Notes under the pieces: model-generated
The model's database searches: none
Seen by the model: only the letters and a program-made list of their open reading frames with translations
Told to the model about the DNA's origin: nothing
Position numbers and translations under genes: made by a program
DNA from: Paramecium sonneborni
Taxonomy: Eukaryota; Ciliophora; Oligohymenophorea; Peniculida; Parameciidae
Reading direction: 5' to 3'
Assembly: GCA_905182985.1 (NCBI GenBank)
Contig: CAJJDN010000034.1
Coordinates: 589,301 to 653,300, forward strand
DNA length: 64,000 nt
Shown: in pieces, positions 23,251 to 34,610 of the stretch
Position numbering within the stretch: the first letter of the stretch is position 1
Layout of the letters: every line of letters begins with the position of its first letter

Positions 23251-24961
23251 TCATATATTAATTAATGATTTACTCTCATCTTCTAATTCGTCATCTTCAC
23301 TAACATCAATCTAACTGGTCTTCTTTTTACACATAAAAACGAATATCATTAAACTAGACAACCCCAAAAATGAAGCATTAGCTAAAAAGAATATTATAGC
23401 AAACATAGGATATCCTAAAGATATTCTATTAAATTTAATTTATATTTCATACTTATTGTAAAATGTAGATAAATTAGTCATCTAACATATAAACTTTGCT
23501 TCCACTTTACTTACAGCTTCTAAAGTACATAATGATTATTATCTTGTTCTTATATCATAATAATGTTGATTCCCAAATGTTGCATATTATGGACATAATG
23601 TCATTAATTAATTACAAACTACCAAAATGCTTATATTTAAAATAGCAGCTACTATAAACAAAGAAGAGGGTTGAGTTTATTCTTTTTTTATTTCAAATCC
23701 TTTTAAAAATATTATTCCACATTTTATAATTCCATATAAAGTACAAATAAAAATATAAAGGGTAAAAATAAAAAAGAATAAATAATCCAATGGAAAATAA
23801 TATGAAGAATAAACATATAAAGTGTCTATAGGATTCAATAGAGTTTTTTCTTATATTAAATACCCACATTAAAAACCACATGATGAATTTGTAATCTATC
23901 AAATATAATTACTTTATTACTTTATCATAAGTAGTAATAGCTAATGAACTAAATACTAAAACAGAAAAGCATAAGCAAATCATTCCAATAATTATTCTAA
24001 ATGGTGAAATTATTTTAAAAATTCTTTATAAAGATTTGGTTTATGTTTCCAATTCAATAATTTTTTCATTCTTTAAATTTAAGAATCTTTCTTTTCTTTT
24101 TAAATTAGTTAAAGTCTAATAATTAAAGTAAATTTGTACTTTTTAATCTCCTTTAGAAATTTTAGATGAATTTTTTTAATATTTTTCTTAGATAGCTCTG
24201 TATTTTTCTCTTAACTTTGCTAAATCATTATCCACCTATGATTTTTCTTCTTCTAAAGACCTTGCACCTTTAATCAATTAAAATGGTAAAGCAGTTAATC
24301 CATATGATCCATAGATAACCCATAAAATAAAACCAAATGTTAAAATGATAGAAATGCAAAATGAAATTGCTTATTCTCCTAAATGATCAACATCAAACAT
24401 TGTTTTAACCCATTCCAATTTTACAGATGTATTATAATTAACTTCAGGATTAAAAACAAGCCCTGAAATTAATAAGACACAAATAAACCCTATAAAATAT
24501 ACAGTTTATTTGGCTGATCTAATTATTTTTGATGATAGACGTTTTTCGCTTAAATCCAAGTCAAAGTCATTATCATAATTCAAAGCTCTTTCTTCAGAAT
24601 AAAAATAGTTAAATGGCAATATCACAAAAGTGATGAATAATAATCCAATATAAAGATCTATAAGAATTAATCTCAATCTTACATATAAATACTTCTCTTA
24701 TAAAATACTTATTTATTGGTTGATGTAAAGTAGAAATGACATCATTTGGATGAGAAGTCACAAATACATCAATTGGCACCATTAATATACAAATCATGGA
24801 AACAGTGAAACTTAGACATATTGAATTTATTGCAAAGTTATAAGCTTCGGCAGGATCTATATAGTATTTTACTATTATTCTGGATAAAAAGTACAGTCCC
24901 TATATTTATGTTATAAGAATACCAAAATTAAAGCAATATAAAGAAACCACGCAAAATACAT
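23251..24961 (-). CDS. LMBD1-family multi-pass membrane protein
   Basis: Three introns (24900-24922, 24658-24682, 23896-23920) give 545 residues. About nine TM segments are visible, starting MYFAWFLYIALILGLYFLS. Family landmarks: PIDVFVTSHP after the second TM; GLTALPFQLIKGARSLEEE, close to the GL(S/T)ALP..LIKG motif; a coiled cytoplasmic loop; and an acidic C-terminus (DVSEDDELEDESKSLINI). LMBD1 proteins act in lysosomal cobalamin export in animals; the ciliate function is inferred only. Converges on the preceding gene with 21 bp between stops. Confidence 0.85.
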
Positions 24962-25332
24962 TTTATGAATAAAATAATCTCAAAACAATAATAAATTATC
25001 AAATATAATGTTATTTCAGAAGTAATCACTTCCAGCCTTAAATTCAATCTGTTATCATTAGAATAATGAAGAATGTGAATAATAACTAAGACCTTTGTTT
25101 TTATTGATTCGAGAAAATCAAATTGATGTTTAATAAGAAAACATAACTTTAGTCGGTCTATTTAAACTCTTAAAAGTACGCTTTAACATTTTCATAGATC
25201 TGGAAATTAGACATCCCATTTTCTATTTTAGCTAAGTTAATGTTATACGCAAATAAATATTGTAACTAGTAATTGAATTAAATGATTAATCAACATTCTT
25301 TTCATTAACTAATGCATAACCCATAACTATAA
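24962..25332. other. Divergent intergenic region
   Basis: About 370 bp between divergent starts. No gene seen; it presumably holds both promoters. Confidence 0.5.
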
Positions 25333-25923
25333 ATGATTTACAGGAAGAAACCTTAATCAGAAGTTTTCTAATTAATTGGAAATAATACTTATTTGTAAAA
25401 TTGTTAATTTTCAACTCCTCAAACTCTCGTTGGATTATTTTCTAGACTAGGAGAACTGATTTAGAGGAAGTAAATGTATCTCAAAATCAATAATGAAAAC
25501 ATAGATATTAAGAATAAATATAGTTATATTATTTAAATGATGTAAAATACACCTAGAGAATAAAAGTTCAGTCCCAGAGATAATATTACAGAGAAATAAG
25601 ATAGTTTACTTTTAGGAAATTAACTTTTTAGTACTTAATCAAAAGTTGATAGTATATTATTTTTGGAGGATAAAGAAGAATTAGAAGAAAATGATGATTA
25701 ATTTCCTCAAATTAATAAACCTATAAAACAAAAGTTTTAAAAATTATAGAATGTCTTAGATTTGAATAATTAATAATTTAAAATGAATCATAGAATGAGA
25801 AAAATGCATGCAACTATGATGAAACATATGCTTATTCTTAAATCAAATTCAAATGTTCATAAAATAAATAAATTAATTCATTAAACATAAGGAACATTTT
25901 AAATTAAATTACCTGAAATTTGA
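25333..25923 (+). CDS. Small Gln/Lys-rich protein, unknown
   Basis: A single ORF of 196 residues without introns, starting MIYRKKPQSEVFQLIGNNTY. It contains ETLE-like acidic and basic clusters, a Met/His-rich segment (MNHRMRKMHATMMKHM) and ends TFQIKLPEI. No domain recognised. Its stop is 29 bp before the PIP-kinase start. Confidence 0.6.
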
Positions 25924-25952
25924 TTATTATTTTCATTATTAAAATATTCATT

Positions 25953-28100
25953 ATGAAAAGAAGAATTAATTTTATTCATACAAATGATTAAAAAAAGTTT
26001 AAAAAGTATGATGAATATGATTTCTCCAAAAAAAGAATTATATTTTCAGAGAAAGAGATAAAAAAAATTAAATAAAGGTTAACTTTATTAAAATAATAGA
26101 ATCAGATTTCTTAAAATTGCTCAAATTGGATATATCAATTATAAATAATTTCGTGAAAGTTTAGGAATCATGGGATTAGCAAATGCTGAATTTTTGAGTC
26201 AAAGATTATTTCATGCCATAGATATAGAAGATTCAAATAAAGTAATAAAAATTCAAAAATAAGATAACATTTGAAGATTTTTTAAATTACTTAAATATAC
26301 TTGTAAATGGAAATAAATAATAAAAAGCAGAAATGAGTTTTAGATTTCTTGATTTTGGTGACTCAGGGAGAATATTATAAAATGATATAGAATAATTATG
26401 TGCTGATATTTTACTGTTTTGGCATTAAATTACAGGATCTAAAGTTTTACCAAATCTTTCCAAGGTTGAAATGTTAATAAAAGCTTTAGGAATGTAATCA
26501 ACAGGTGAAATATGTTTTTCAGCCTATTTAGATGCATATGATAATATATCTAATACAATAGATTGGTTTGAGTTTTTTAATGAAATTTAGACTGAAAAAT
26601 AATAAGTTCATTTATAAGAGATAGATAATAATAAGTTATAATAATCAATAGATACTTTATAAGATGAAGTATTATCTTGTATAATCTAATTAAAAAATTC
26701 AAAAAGAGGTGGAGAATCAATAATTTTCGATGCAAACATTAGTTAAATTAATCAATTAGATAATAGAATAGATGGACCTTTTTATGTAAGTATTTAAACT
26801 CCAAAAAGACCTGGAGATGTTGATCCATCTTAAGAGATAAGTATTTAATATTAGGCAAATCAACCACAATTTTCACTATTGCAGAATGAATCTAGAATAC
26901 AGAAGATTGCTAGTTTTGGAAAATAAGATAAATTAATGGTTTTAGATTAAAAAAAAACAAAAAAACCAATGGGTGAAGAATTTAGAAGAGCTACTATAGC
27001 AAATATACCAAAAAAACATAAAGCAATTTATTTTGGCCATGAAAATTGGAATTTAGTGATATCTATGATGATTGGCATGAGAGCATCTGCTTTAGCTTTA
27101 TGTACTCTCTCAATTGAGCTTAAGGATAAAGATTTTAAAAGTAAATACATCTATAATATTTCTAATACTAATAATTAAAGTATAAGTTATTAGTTTGTTG
27201 ATTATGCTGGATTAGTTTATGAAAGGATTAGATAAATTTTTAAGATTTAATAGAAACATTATTTAACATCTATTGGTCCTGAAAATCTTTTGGGTAATTT
27301 AATGATAGGCAAATTAACTAGTTTGAGTGAGCTAAGTTCAACTGGGAAAAGTGGAAGCTTTTTTTATTTTACTGATAATGGCGATTTTATGATTAAAACA
27401 ATATCTAAGAATGAATTTAAATTGCTTTCAAGAATCATCTAATAATATTATTAATATATAAGGGATTATGGCTCAACATATCTTTCGAAGATTTTAGGTT
27501 AACATGTATTAAAAGCATTTAAAGATAAAACAATGATTTCTAAAACATATATAATTGTTATTGTGAATGTATTTTAATCTCCTTTATCTATTGATGTAAG
27601 ATATGATCTAAAGGGATCAACTTTTGGTAGGAAAACAAAAAAAGCTAATAAAATTATTGATAAAAATGTGGCTTTAAAAGATTTAGACTTTTTAGAAGAA
27701 AAAAAAAAAATATTTTTAGATTAAGGTATTTTATATATATATATATTATAATAATTAGAATTCACAAAATCCCTCTTATCTTAATTTAAAAATGATGTAT
27801 TATTTTTAGAATCTTGTTCAATTATTGATTATAGTCTATTGATTGGTATTCATTCAATAAGGCATGATAGTAATGTTTAGAATTAGGTTGTTTCAAAAGA
27901 TAATAAAGAAGTGTATTTTATTGGAATAATTGATATACTAACAGAATATAAGTAAATAATTTTGTTCATCTAAAAGTATGTAAAAGCAAATTGAATACTC
28001 ATTGAAACATACATTTGTAGATTCAAATATTTCATGTGTTCCACCAAGAGAATATGCAATGAGATTTCTTAATTTTATCAAGTCAAATGTATTTGAATGA
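25953..28100 (+). CDS. Phosphatidylinositol-phosphate kinase with N-terminal EF-hand-like region
   Basis: Four introns (26078-26099, 26242-26263, 27726-27758, 27952-27976) give 681 residues. The N-terminal ~250 residues contain EF-hand-like helices ([33 protein letters not shown]). The C-terminal half is a PIP kinase: [58 protein letters not shown] and [11 protein letters not shown], with the catalytic DYSLL and IID motifs. It should make a phosphatidylinositol bisphosphate at a membrane, perhaps under Ca2+ control. A comparable EF-hand plus PIP kinase is known in Plasmodium. Two introns require AAG acceptors to keep conserved blocks in frame. Confidence 0.9.
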
Positions 28101-28200
28101 ATTTGCTAAAAAAATTATATACAATAATAAAATCATAAACTATGGTCACATATTAGCATTAACTAATTGAGTTTCGTTTTATTAATTATCTCTTTTGTTT

Positions 28201-28629
28201 TCAGCTTTACTTCTAACTTATTTAAATTGATGTTTACTTTTTATATTGTACTTCTTTAATATCCATCATTGAAAGAAACACTTTCTTTATTTTAGGGTGT
28301 TCATCTGGTTAAACATTGTTGTGGTTTTATTTCTTTGATTTTTTGATTTCTTTTTTTTACTATGATTTAAGTGATTTAGATTTTCTATTTTATTCTTGTT
28401 ATGGATGAATAGGATTAGTGTCATCATGCTTGGATAATTAAGAATTAGTTATTTCTGTTTCTATTTATTTTTCGATTGATATTTTTGAAGTTGGAATAGA
28501 TTGTCTTTAAGAAGCCCTAATGATTAGTATTTTTAAATACTTTAACATCTGATTATAAATTAACATCTGTTGGAGAATCAATTGTTATTATAGAAGAAGG
28601 CTTTGATCAAAGTAATTCAAGCAATTCAT
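28201..28629 (-). CDS. Small Lys/Ser/Gln-rich protein, unknown
   Basis: A TGA-free minus frame of 142 codons from ATG 28627-28629; an internal ATG at 28566 is an alternative start. The second half is very hydrophilic (SKHDDTNPIHPQQEQ, KKEIKKSKKQNHNN) and ends QYKKQTSIQISQKQS. It looks like a disordered protein or the tail of one. A plus-strand frame around 28545-28760 is also open, so the strand is not certain. Confidence 0.4.
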
Positions 28630-28630
28630 T

Positions 28631-28877
28631 TGAAATATAAGGAATTATTTAAAGAAAAAAAAGATTTGAAGATTTGCCTTAATAGCAAATAATCATGCGT
28701 CACGGATTATTTGTGGTAATCCTTACAAATGATCTTGCATCATAATAATTAATCAAAATTTTATAATAATTATTATTTAATATTATATATTAAGATTAAT
28801 ATTAAAAACAAATTCTTTACAATAATAATAATTATTATTAATATATAATAATTTATTTAAATATTTTCCTATTATAA
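28631..28877. other. Low-complexity A+T interval
   Basis: Mostly AAT/ATT runs between two minus-strand genes. Nothing recognised beyond chance open frames. Confidence 0.4.
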
Positions 28878-30057
28878 TCAAATTTTGGCTTTTGTGAATG
28901 AAATTTAAATGTTTCTTCCATCCACTTCTTCATTGTGCATTAGAGCCATTACTTCCAAAGCTTGCTTTATAGTTTCCATTTTGATTAAACACATAAATTT
29001 AAATTATGAATTCAAAACTTTTACAGCCTTTTTATTATTTAAAAAAAGTACTTCAACGACACCATATTCTGAAAAAATGTCCCACATTGTTTCAACATTG
29101 GAAGAAACCTTTTTTAAATTAGAGATATGAAGAACCTAACTAGGAGCCAAAAGAATCATTTTATTATTTGAATTAAATCTAAACTGGATTTATAGTTTAT
29201 TACCTATCCGTTTCTTCTGATCCAATATAATAGTCTTATTCTCTATATAATGTATCTAGACCAACTAATTTTTCAATTGAATCATCTGCAGCGAATGTAA
29301 TTGTTATAGAACTTTCGAAAAATTATAAATTCTGACAATTTTAATATACGAAATAAGCCTAATCTTCTTTTAAATACTTTATTAAAGCAAAATTCTTTAA
29401 ACTTAAACTAATACGAAAACATTACTTTATTAAAATAATTTTATCTATATTACCGAAATTGCTAAAGATATTATATATTTTATGAGCATCTAAGTCTTTC
29501 CCAGAAATACCATTTAAGCATACTGTTTTTGTAGATTAAATGTTCTTTTAAGATTGAATAAGTTTTTAACTTACAGGTAATACAGTTGCACTCTATGGTT
29601 TAGATTCTCCATCTTATATGACTAAATTTTATATTACTATATATAATACTATCATTTATAGATGTGGAATGTTTATTTTTGAATGAACTTGAAGTTGTAT
29701 CTTCAATAGTTTCATAAGATCCTATAGTAAATGAACCATGTGGTATTAATGTATCATCTTAATAGTAAGAACATTTGATAAAATTTGATGATAACTAATC
29801 TAATTCTTTTTTTGCATTTTTAGCTGCTTCAATATTTGCCATCTCTACCAAAACTCGACATTCCATTAATGATCGATTCAATATTTTTACATGTATAACA
29901 GGGCCATACCTTATAATATTAAAGAATTCCCTTACTGACTCATGAGAGAGCTAAAATATTCTGGATTCAGATTTTAAGGTGGTGCTGTTAATGTTAGTAA
30001 TAATAAGTGTGAAAAATGTCGAAAATCAGGTAAATTGGGCAAAGAATAGCTAAACAT
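28878..30057 (-). CDS. PTB/hnRNP-L-like RNA-binding protein (RRMs)
   Basis: Several introns (for example 25 nt near 29189-29213, and about 30 nt near 29543-29573) give three RRM-like units: RIFQLSHESVREFFNIIRYG; KTVCLNGISGKDLDAHKIYN; and APSQVLHISNL followed by DIFSEYGVVEVLFLNNKKAV and the closing DGRNIQISFTKAKI. RNP2 with a Leu/Ile-rich RNP1 and the order of units match PTB/hnRNP L, regulators of splicing and mRNA fate. The N-terminus is uncertain: ATG 30055-30057 opens a different frame from the first RRM, with a TGA between. One intron near 29430 may end in TAG (18 nt) or AAG (24 nt); both keep frame. Confidence 0.7.
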
Positions 30058-30329
30058 AATTTCTTATTTTTTTAATAATTTTCATTTTTCGTTTTTATTT
30101 AAATATATATATATCTTTAAATCTAAATCATGAATTTTAGAATTATATCATTAAAATAATTTTTTATAATTTGTATATATGTTTTGCAATTGTTTTTTGA
30201 GTAAGAAAAGGTTACAAAATAAACCAATCTATATAGAATTATAAATAATCCAACTAAAAAAGAATATTTTATGTAATAAAATTAATAAGTATTTATTATA
30301 TCTTATTAATAAAATAATTCCACTTTAGA

Positions 30330-31060
30330 AAAACTCTTAATATCTTTTTTCATTATGACTTTAATAGCAATTCTATAGATTATATTGAAGAGCAGTGTCG
30401 TTCAAGCTCATAAGAATCAATTGGTTTCTTAATTACTTGATTAGTTTCTTTTAAAATCTATATCTAATTATTTTTCATTCAATTTAGCTCCTAATTGATA
30501 ACTAAAAGATATAATCTAAATAATATTATTTAGAAAAAAAAGCTCTAATTATCTAGTTAAATAATTTAATTGGTTTAATATTATGGTTAAAAATATGAAT
30601 CCCTGCTCCTTTGATACGTAATTATTAATTGTTTCATCTTCTACACAAGTTCTACAAATTATTGGATAACTATTAGAAAAAGTTACAAAAACTAGTAAGT
30701 ATTTCATCACTTTATGTTATTCATCTTCATCATAATTAATATTTAATATTATGAGAGTATTATCCATAATAAAATAAGGCGATGGATCATCCTAAATAGT
30801 TCTTCGAGTAATAAAGAAGTAATGATATTATTCTCTTTTTTAAAAGGATCAATATCACGATTAAAATTTTATAAAGTCAATGTTATTAAAGATTCATTTT
30901 ATTCAAAATTCTGCATATCCAATAGTTTATTATTTAAAACTGACATTTGGTGTTATTTTATTATTTATCCATATAACTATAATATACAAAAAGCATGCAA
31001 AGCTTATGCATCCTATAAAAAATAGAAATAATTCCTCCCATTTTACTTTAAAAGTTTGTT
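30330..31060 (-). pseudogene. Membrane-protein ORF, possibly degenerate
   Basis: On the minus strand there is a clear TM segment (LFLFFIGCISFACFLYIIVIW), then a soluble region split over frames (LITLTLQNFNRDIDPFKKEN; DDPSPYFIMDNTLIILNI; later SFSYQLGAKLNEKQL). I could not connect the parts with normal introns, so either the gene uses unusual splice sites or it is frameshifted. No family identified. Confidence 0.35.
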
Positions 31061-31171
31061 TTGTTATTATTTGTGAGATGAGTTATTGGTAGACTAAAAA
31101 TATCTATTTTTTCAATAGTATAAAGAAATTTGTTTATTATTAAATTTTAAAAATATATATTTACAAATATC

Positions 31172-32917
31172 TCAATCAGGAGTTAAAATTTATACAACTT
31201 CAGTTTCTAAGATTTGATTTACAAATTAAAATTAAACTACATTAATAAATTATAACCATTAATATATTTTTCTTTATTTTGATATAGGAGCTTCAAAATG
31301 TATTATTTTATCCTTATAACAAATAGGCTAAAATTCTCCATAAGATACTCCTGTTCCAGGTAAACAATCTCCTAAACTTATAAAAGAGTTTTAAATAGAA
31401 TCATAGCAAAATACAGTTCTAATAATTTCATCATCAAAATAAAATTCTCTTTCATCATCAATGAATTTTCTTCTCCATTATTTTCCTCCAAATAATAAAG
31501 CCTAATATTCATTTATTTAAATAGCAGAATATCCTCCTCCAAATAAAAATGGATTTAATGAAGTCTAAGATAGAGTAATTAAACTCCATTTTTCTTCAAT
31601 TATGTCATATCTTTCAAAGTTTATGAATTCATGTTATTGAAATCCAATAGCATAGATATGATGATTTATTTTAAAAATGGATTGATTAGGTTTTGCATAT
31701 GTCATTGACTCAATATTATACCATTTATTCTCTTAAATACAATATTTTTCACAAGATTTAGTCCATGATAATTTATCATCTATTACTTTTAAACCTCCAA
31801 TAACATAAATGTATTTATCATAAACTATTAATCCATTAGATGGATTCTTGGCTTTTGGTAATGGTGATAAATTTGTTAGATCTCCATCTTTACATTTCAA
31901 CATTGATCTAACTGGATTTCCTTTAGAATCAGCTCCACCAACTATGTAGGCAGTTCCATCATTTAAAAATACTGTTTTCAAAAATTAAGGTATTTACTAA
32001 GATCTTAAATCTTAAAATTCACCAATTTAATATTCTTATGTTTCTAAGTCATACAAATACATAACTTTAGCAAAATTTGGTATTAAAGGTATGCTTTAAT
32101 AATTTGATCCTTTTATTTTATACAATTCTTCTTTAGAATCTTCATACCAATCAAGAAGTTAAACCATTTAAGAAAACTACAAATTTTATTTTATTATGCA
32201 ATTCAAATCAATTAGTAATCTAGGAGGATATATTATTGAAATCTCATCCTTTGATAATAGTTACTCCCTTTTTTCAAATTAATTCAAAAAGGATTTTGAC
32301 TATATAATTAATTTTTCTTTAAATAATGATTCAACCCATTATAATTAATCTTATAATTCGTTCTACAAATATTATTAAATCTTCAACTAAAATGAATTCA
32401 ATCTATCTAAAAATGTTTTATTTGATCCCCATAATTCTATGAAATTATTCCACATACAAATATATTAGTTATAAATTTTATCAAAAAAATTTGAAATTTA
32501 TTACTCAACTTATCTTCTTAATGATAATATTTTTTATAAGTTTTCTTCAAATAACTAACAATTAATCTAATTCTTAAGATTGTTGTTCTTTTTATTAATG
32601 TTTTAATTTATAATTTTAATTTTATCATCTAAAATTTTAACTTAATCTGATAGTAAACTGAATGCTTCCTTAAAGTTTGTTATATTATGAGATTAATTTT
32701 ATTTAGTGTGTGTTATTCCACAATTAATGCATAATAATATATAACAATCAACACAACAAACTGGTACTGAGACATCACCACATTGCTTGCATTTCGAAAA
32801 TTAGGCTTTTAAATTTGTTTATACTGAACTTGAATTTCTTTTTGGAGTTGATTTATTATTAATTGTTGGTAGGTTTAAATCGTTTACCAATTTTGATTTT
32901 CTATTTGATATCTGCAT
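31172..32917 (-). CDS. B-box zinc finger plus kelch-repeat protein
   Basis: A single intronless ORF of 581 residues starting MQISNRKSKLVNDLNLP. Residues 35-75 form a B-box-like zinc site (CKQCGDVSVPVCC, CYILLCINCGITHT, with His). A coiled region follows (LSDQVKILDDKIKIINQNI). The C-terminal half has kelch units: NDGTAYIVGGADSKGNP, YDKYIYVIGGLKVIDDK, FLFGGGYSAIQINEYQALLF. This is the TRIM-like order B-box, coiled coil, propeller without a RING, so a ubiquitin-ligase role cannot be claimed. Likely a cytoplasmic scaffold. Confidence 0.8.
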
Positions 32918-33140
32918 GATTAATTAATCAATCAATTTTTTTTTTAATTTTCTTATCATTTATACATTACAAGATTTATTACTAATAAATAGTTTTAGAA
33001 TCTATTATTTTATCATCTGAATTGAGATTAAATAAGTTAAATATTAATTATCAAATCAATCTACATGAATATTTATATTATTCAATATTTATAGAGTTGA
33101 ATTATCATTAATAAAATTTCAAATTATATTTATTCAAGGT

Positions 33141-33831
33141 ATGATATAAGTGAGTTTGTATGATATTGATTTAGGCTTTTAGTTTCATAAGCTATACTTC
33201 TCAATTTAATCTAATTCTTAAACTGTTGAAACTCATTTAGTTTCTTAATTACCAATATCAACTTTAATTGAAGGCAGAGAATTCAAAATAATAATTAAAG
33301 ATGGTAGTATAACAATTGGAAGTATAAGTTTTCCTTCTAAATAATTAACTAAATAATTAAACCTTGTGAGATGGTATAATCAAAAGATTAAATAGGATAA
33401 CTTTATTTGACCCTAAAGATGATTAATATGATGGAAATCTAATAGAAGATGATTTAGAATAACCAAGAATATTGCTAAGAATTGAAACTAGTTACCAATA
33501 TCAATAAAAGTTGTCTAAATAGAACTTATTAAATACAAATTAGATGAATCTAAAAGAAAGTACTTAATTATAAATTGATAAAAAAAAACTATAATAAATT
33601 ATTGATGATCATAAGGATATGTAGAATAAGTATGCTTCATTAAAAGAAGATTTATAAACATATAAAGATATTTCTTAGTCAGAAATAAAAAAGTTAGAAC
33701 AAGAAAGATAATCATACATACAAGAAAATAAAGTATTAAAATAATAAATACAAATATTAAAATAAAATGAGTTACCAATCAATGATTAATAATAAAAGAA
33801 TGGAACGAATAATAATAATAAAAATAAATGA
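33141..33831 (+). CDS. C2-like domain plus coiled coil
   Basis: One 22-nt intron (33374-33395) gives 222 residues. Residues 1-120 read as a beta-rich C2-like domain (MIQVSLYDIDLGFQFHKLYF, REFKIIIKDGSITIGSISFP, LNLVRWITLFDPKDDQYDGN). Residues 130-215 are a coiled coil rich in Lys, Gln and Glu (SQSEIKKLEQERQSYIQENK). C2 domains bind membranes or partners, often in cilia in ciliates; that role is inferred. The stop is 29 bp from the stop of the convergent next gene. Confidence 0.65.
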
Positions 33832-33860
33832 AATAATTGTATTATGATTTTATTTATCTC

Positions 33861-34542
33861 TCATGCTATATTTTTTAATGTTTCTAATTTGTGCACACTG
33901 AATCTTGGATCAATTATTTAATGGAAATAATTTGGACCATAAATTTCAAGATATTGTTTTGCTAATCTTCTTCTCCTTGGCCATTAAATAAGAGTCTTTT
34001 AATGAATATTAAAATGTACTTCGCTTAAAAAGTTTGGATATTAAAGGCAAACTTATTAAGTAGCTAAAAATACTGCCCAAAGACCAAGAGATTTAGCATT
34101 GAAACTCCATGTTTTATATAAATACACTCCATAGATTGCATTCATTGCTGAACATGTGAATTATAAAGTATATGACACTATTCCAGAAGGCAAAGGAGAT
34201 AATATACGATTTCTAAAAAGAATATACAATTTATTAATACTCTTAAGGTGTGAAAAAATTAGGATTTAATAGCTATAATTTTTGTAAGGCAAAGACAGTT
34301 CTATTAATAATTTAAGACTCGTCTAAAAATATAACATTTAATATTTTACTATAATTTTCGATTGATTTGTGATCATAATTATCTGTATTAATATTTGGTA
34401 GATTGTGATAAATCAATGAAGCAAAAGGTCTTAAAATATAAGGTAATCTTTATTAATAGAATGGTTATAGTCTCTTAATTTCTTCAGCTTTAATTTCATG
34501 TGATATTGCTGAATCATGATCTTCATGATGATCTCCTCCCAT
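33861..34542 (-). CDS. Two-TM protein, unknown
   Basis: Two introns (34323-34349 and 34213-34240) give 208 residues. The N-terminus is His/Asp-rich (MGGDHHEDHDSAISHE). A proline-rich PLPSGIVSY precedes a hydrophobic stretch (CSAMNAIYGVYLYK, then LGLWAVFLATQQVC). The C-terminus is basic (WPRRRRLAKQYLEIYGPNY). The second intron is needed to escape an alternative open frame, and total length then gives whole codons. No family recognised; a mitochondrial or endomembrane protein is possible. Confidence 0.55.
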
Positions 34543-34610
34543 TTTATATTAATTATTTAATTAATATCTATATATTAAATACTATGTTTTATATATTATA
34601 AAACAACTAA

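Noticed and set aside
28545..28760. Plus-strand ORF with an IIMRHG motif like histidine phosphatases
   Set aside because: Only the short motif fits; no further family blocks follow, and the minus strand has the better open frame.
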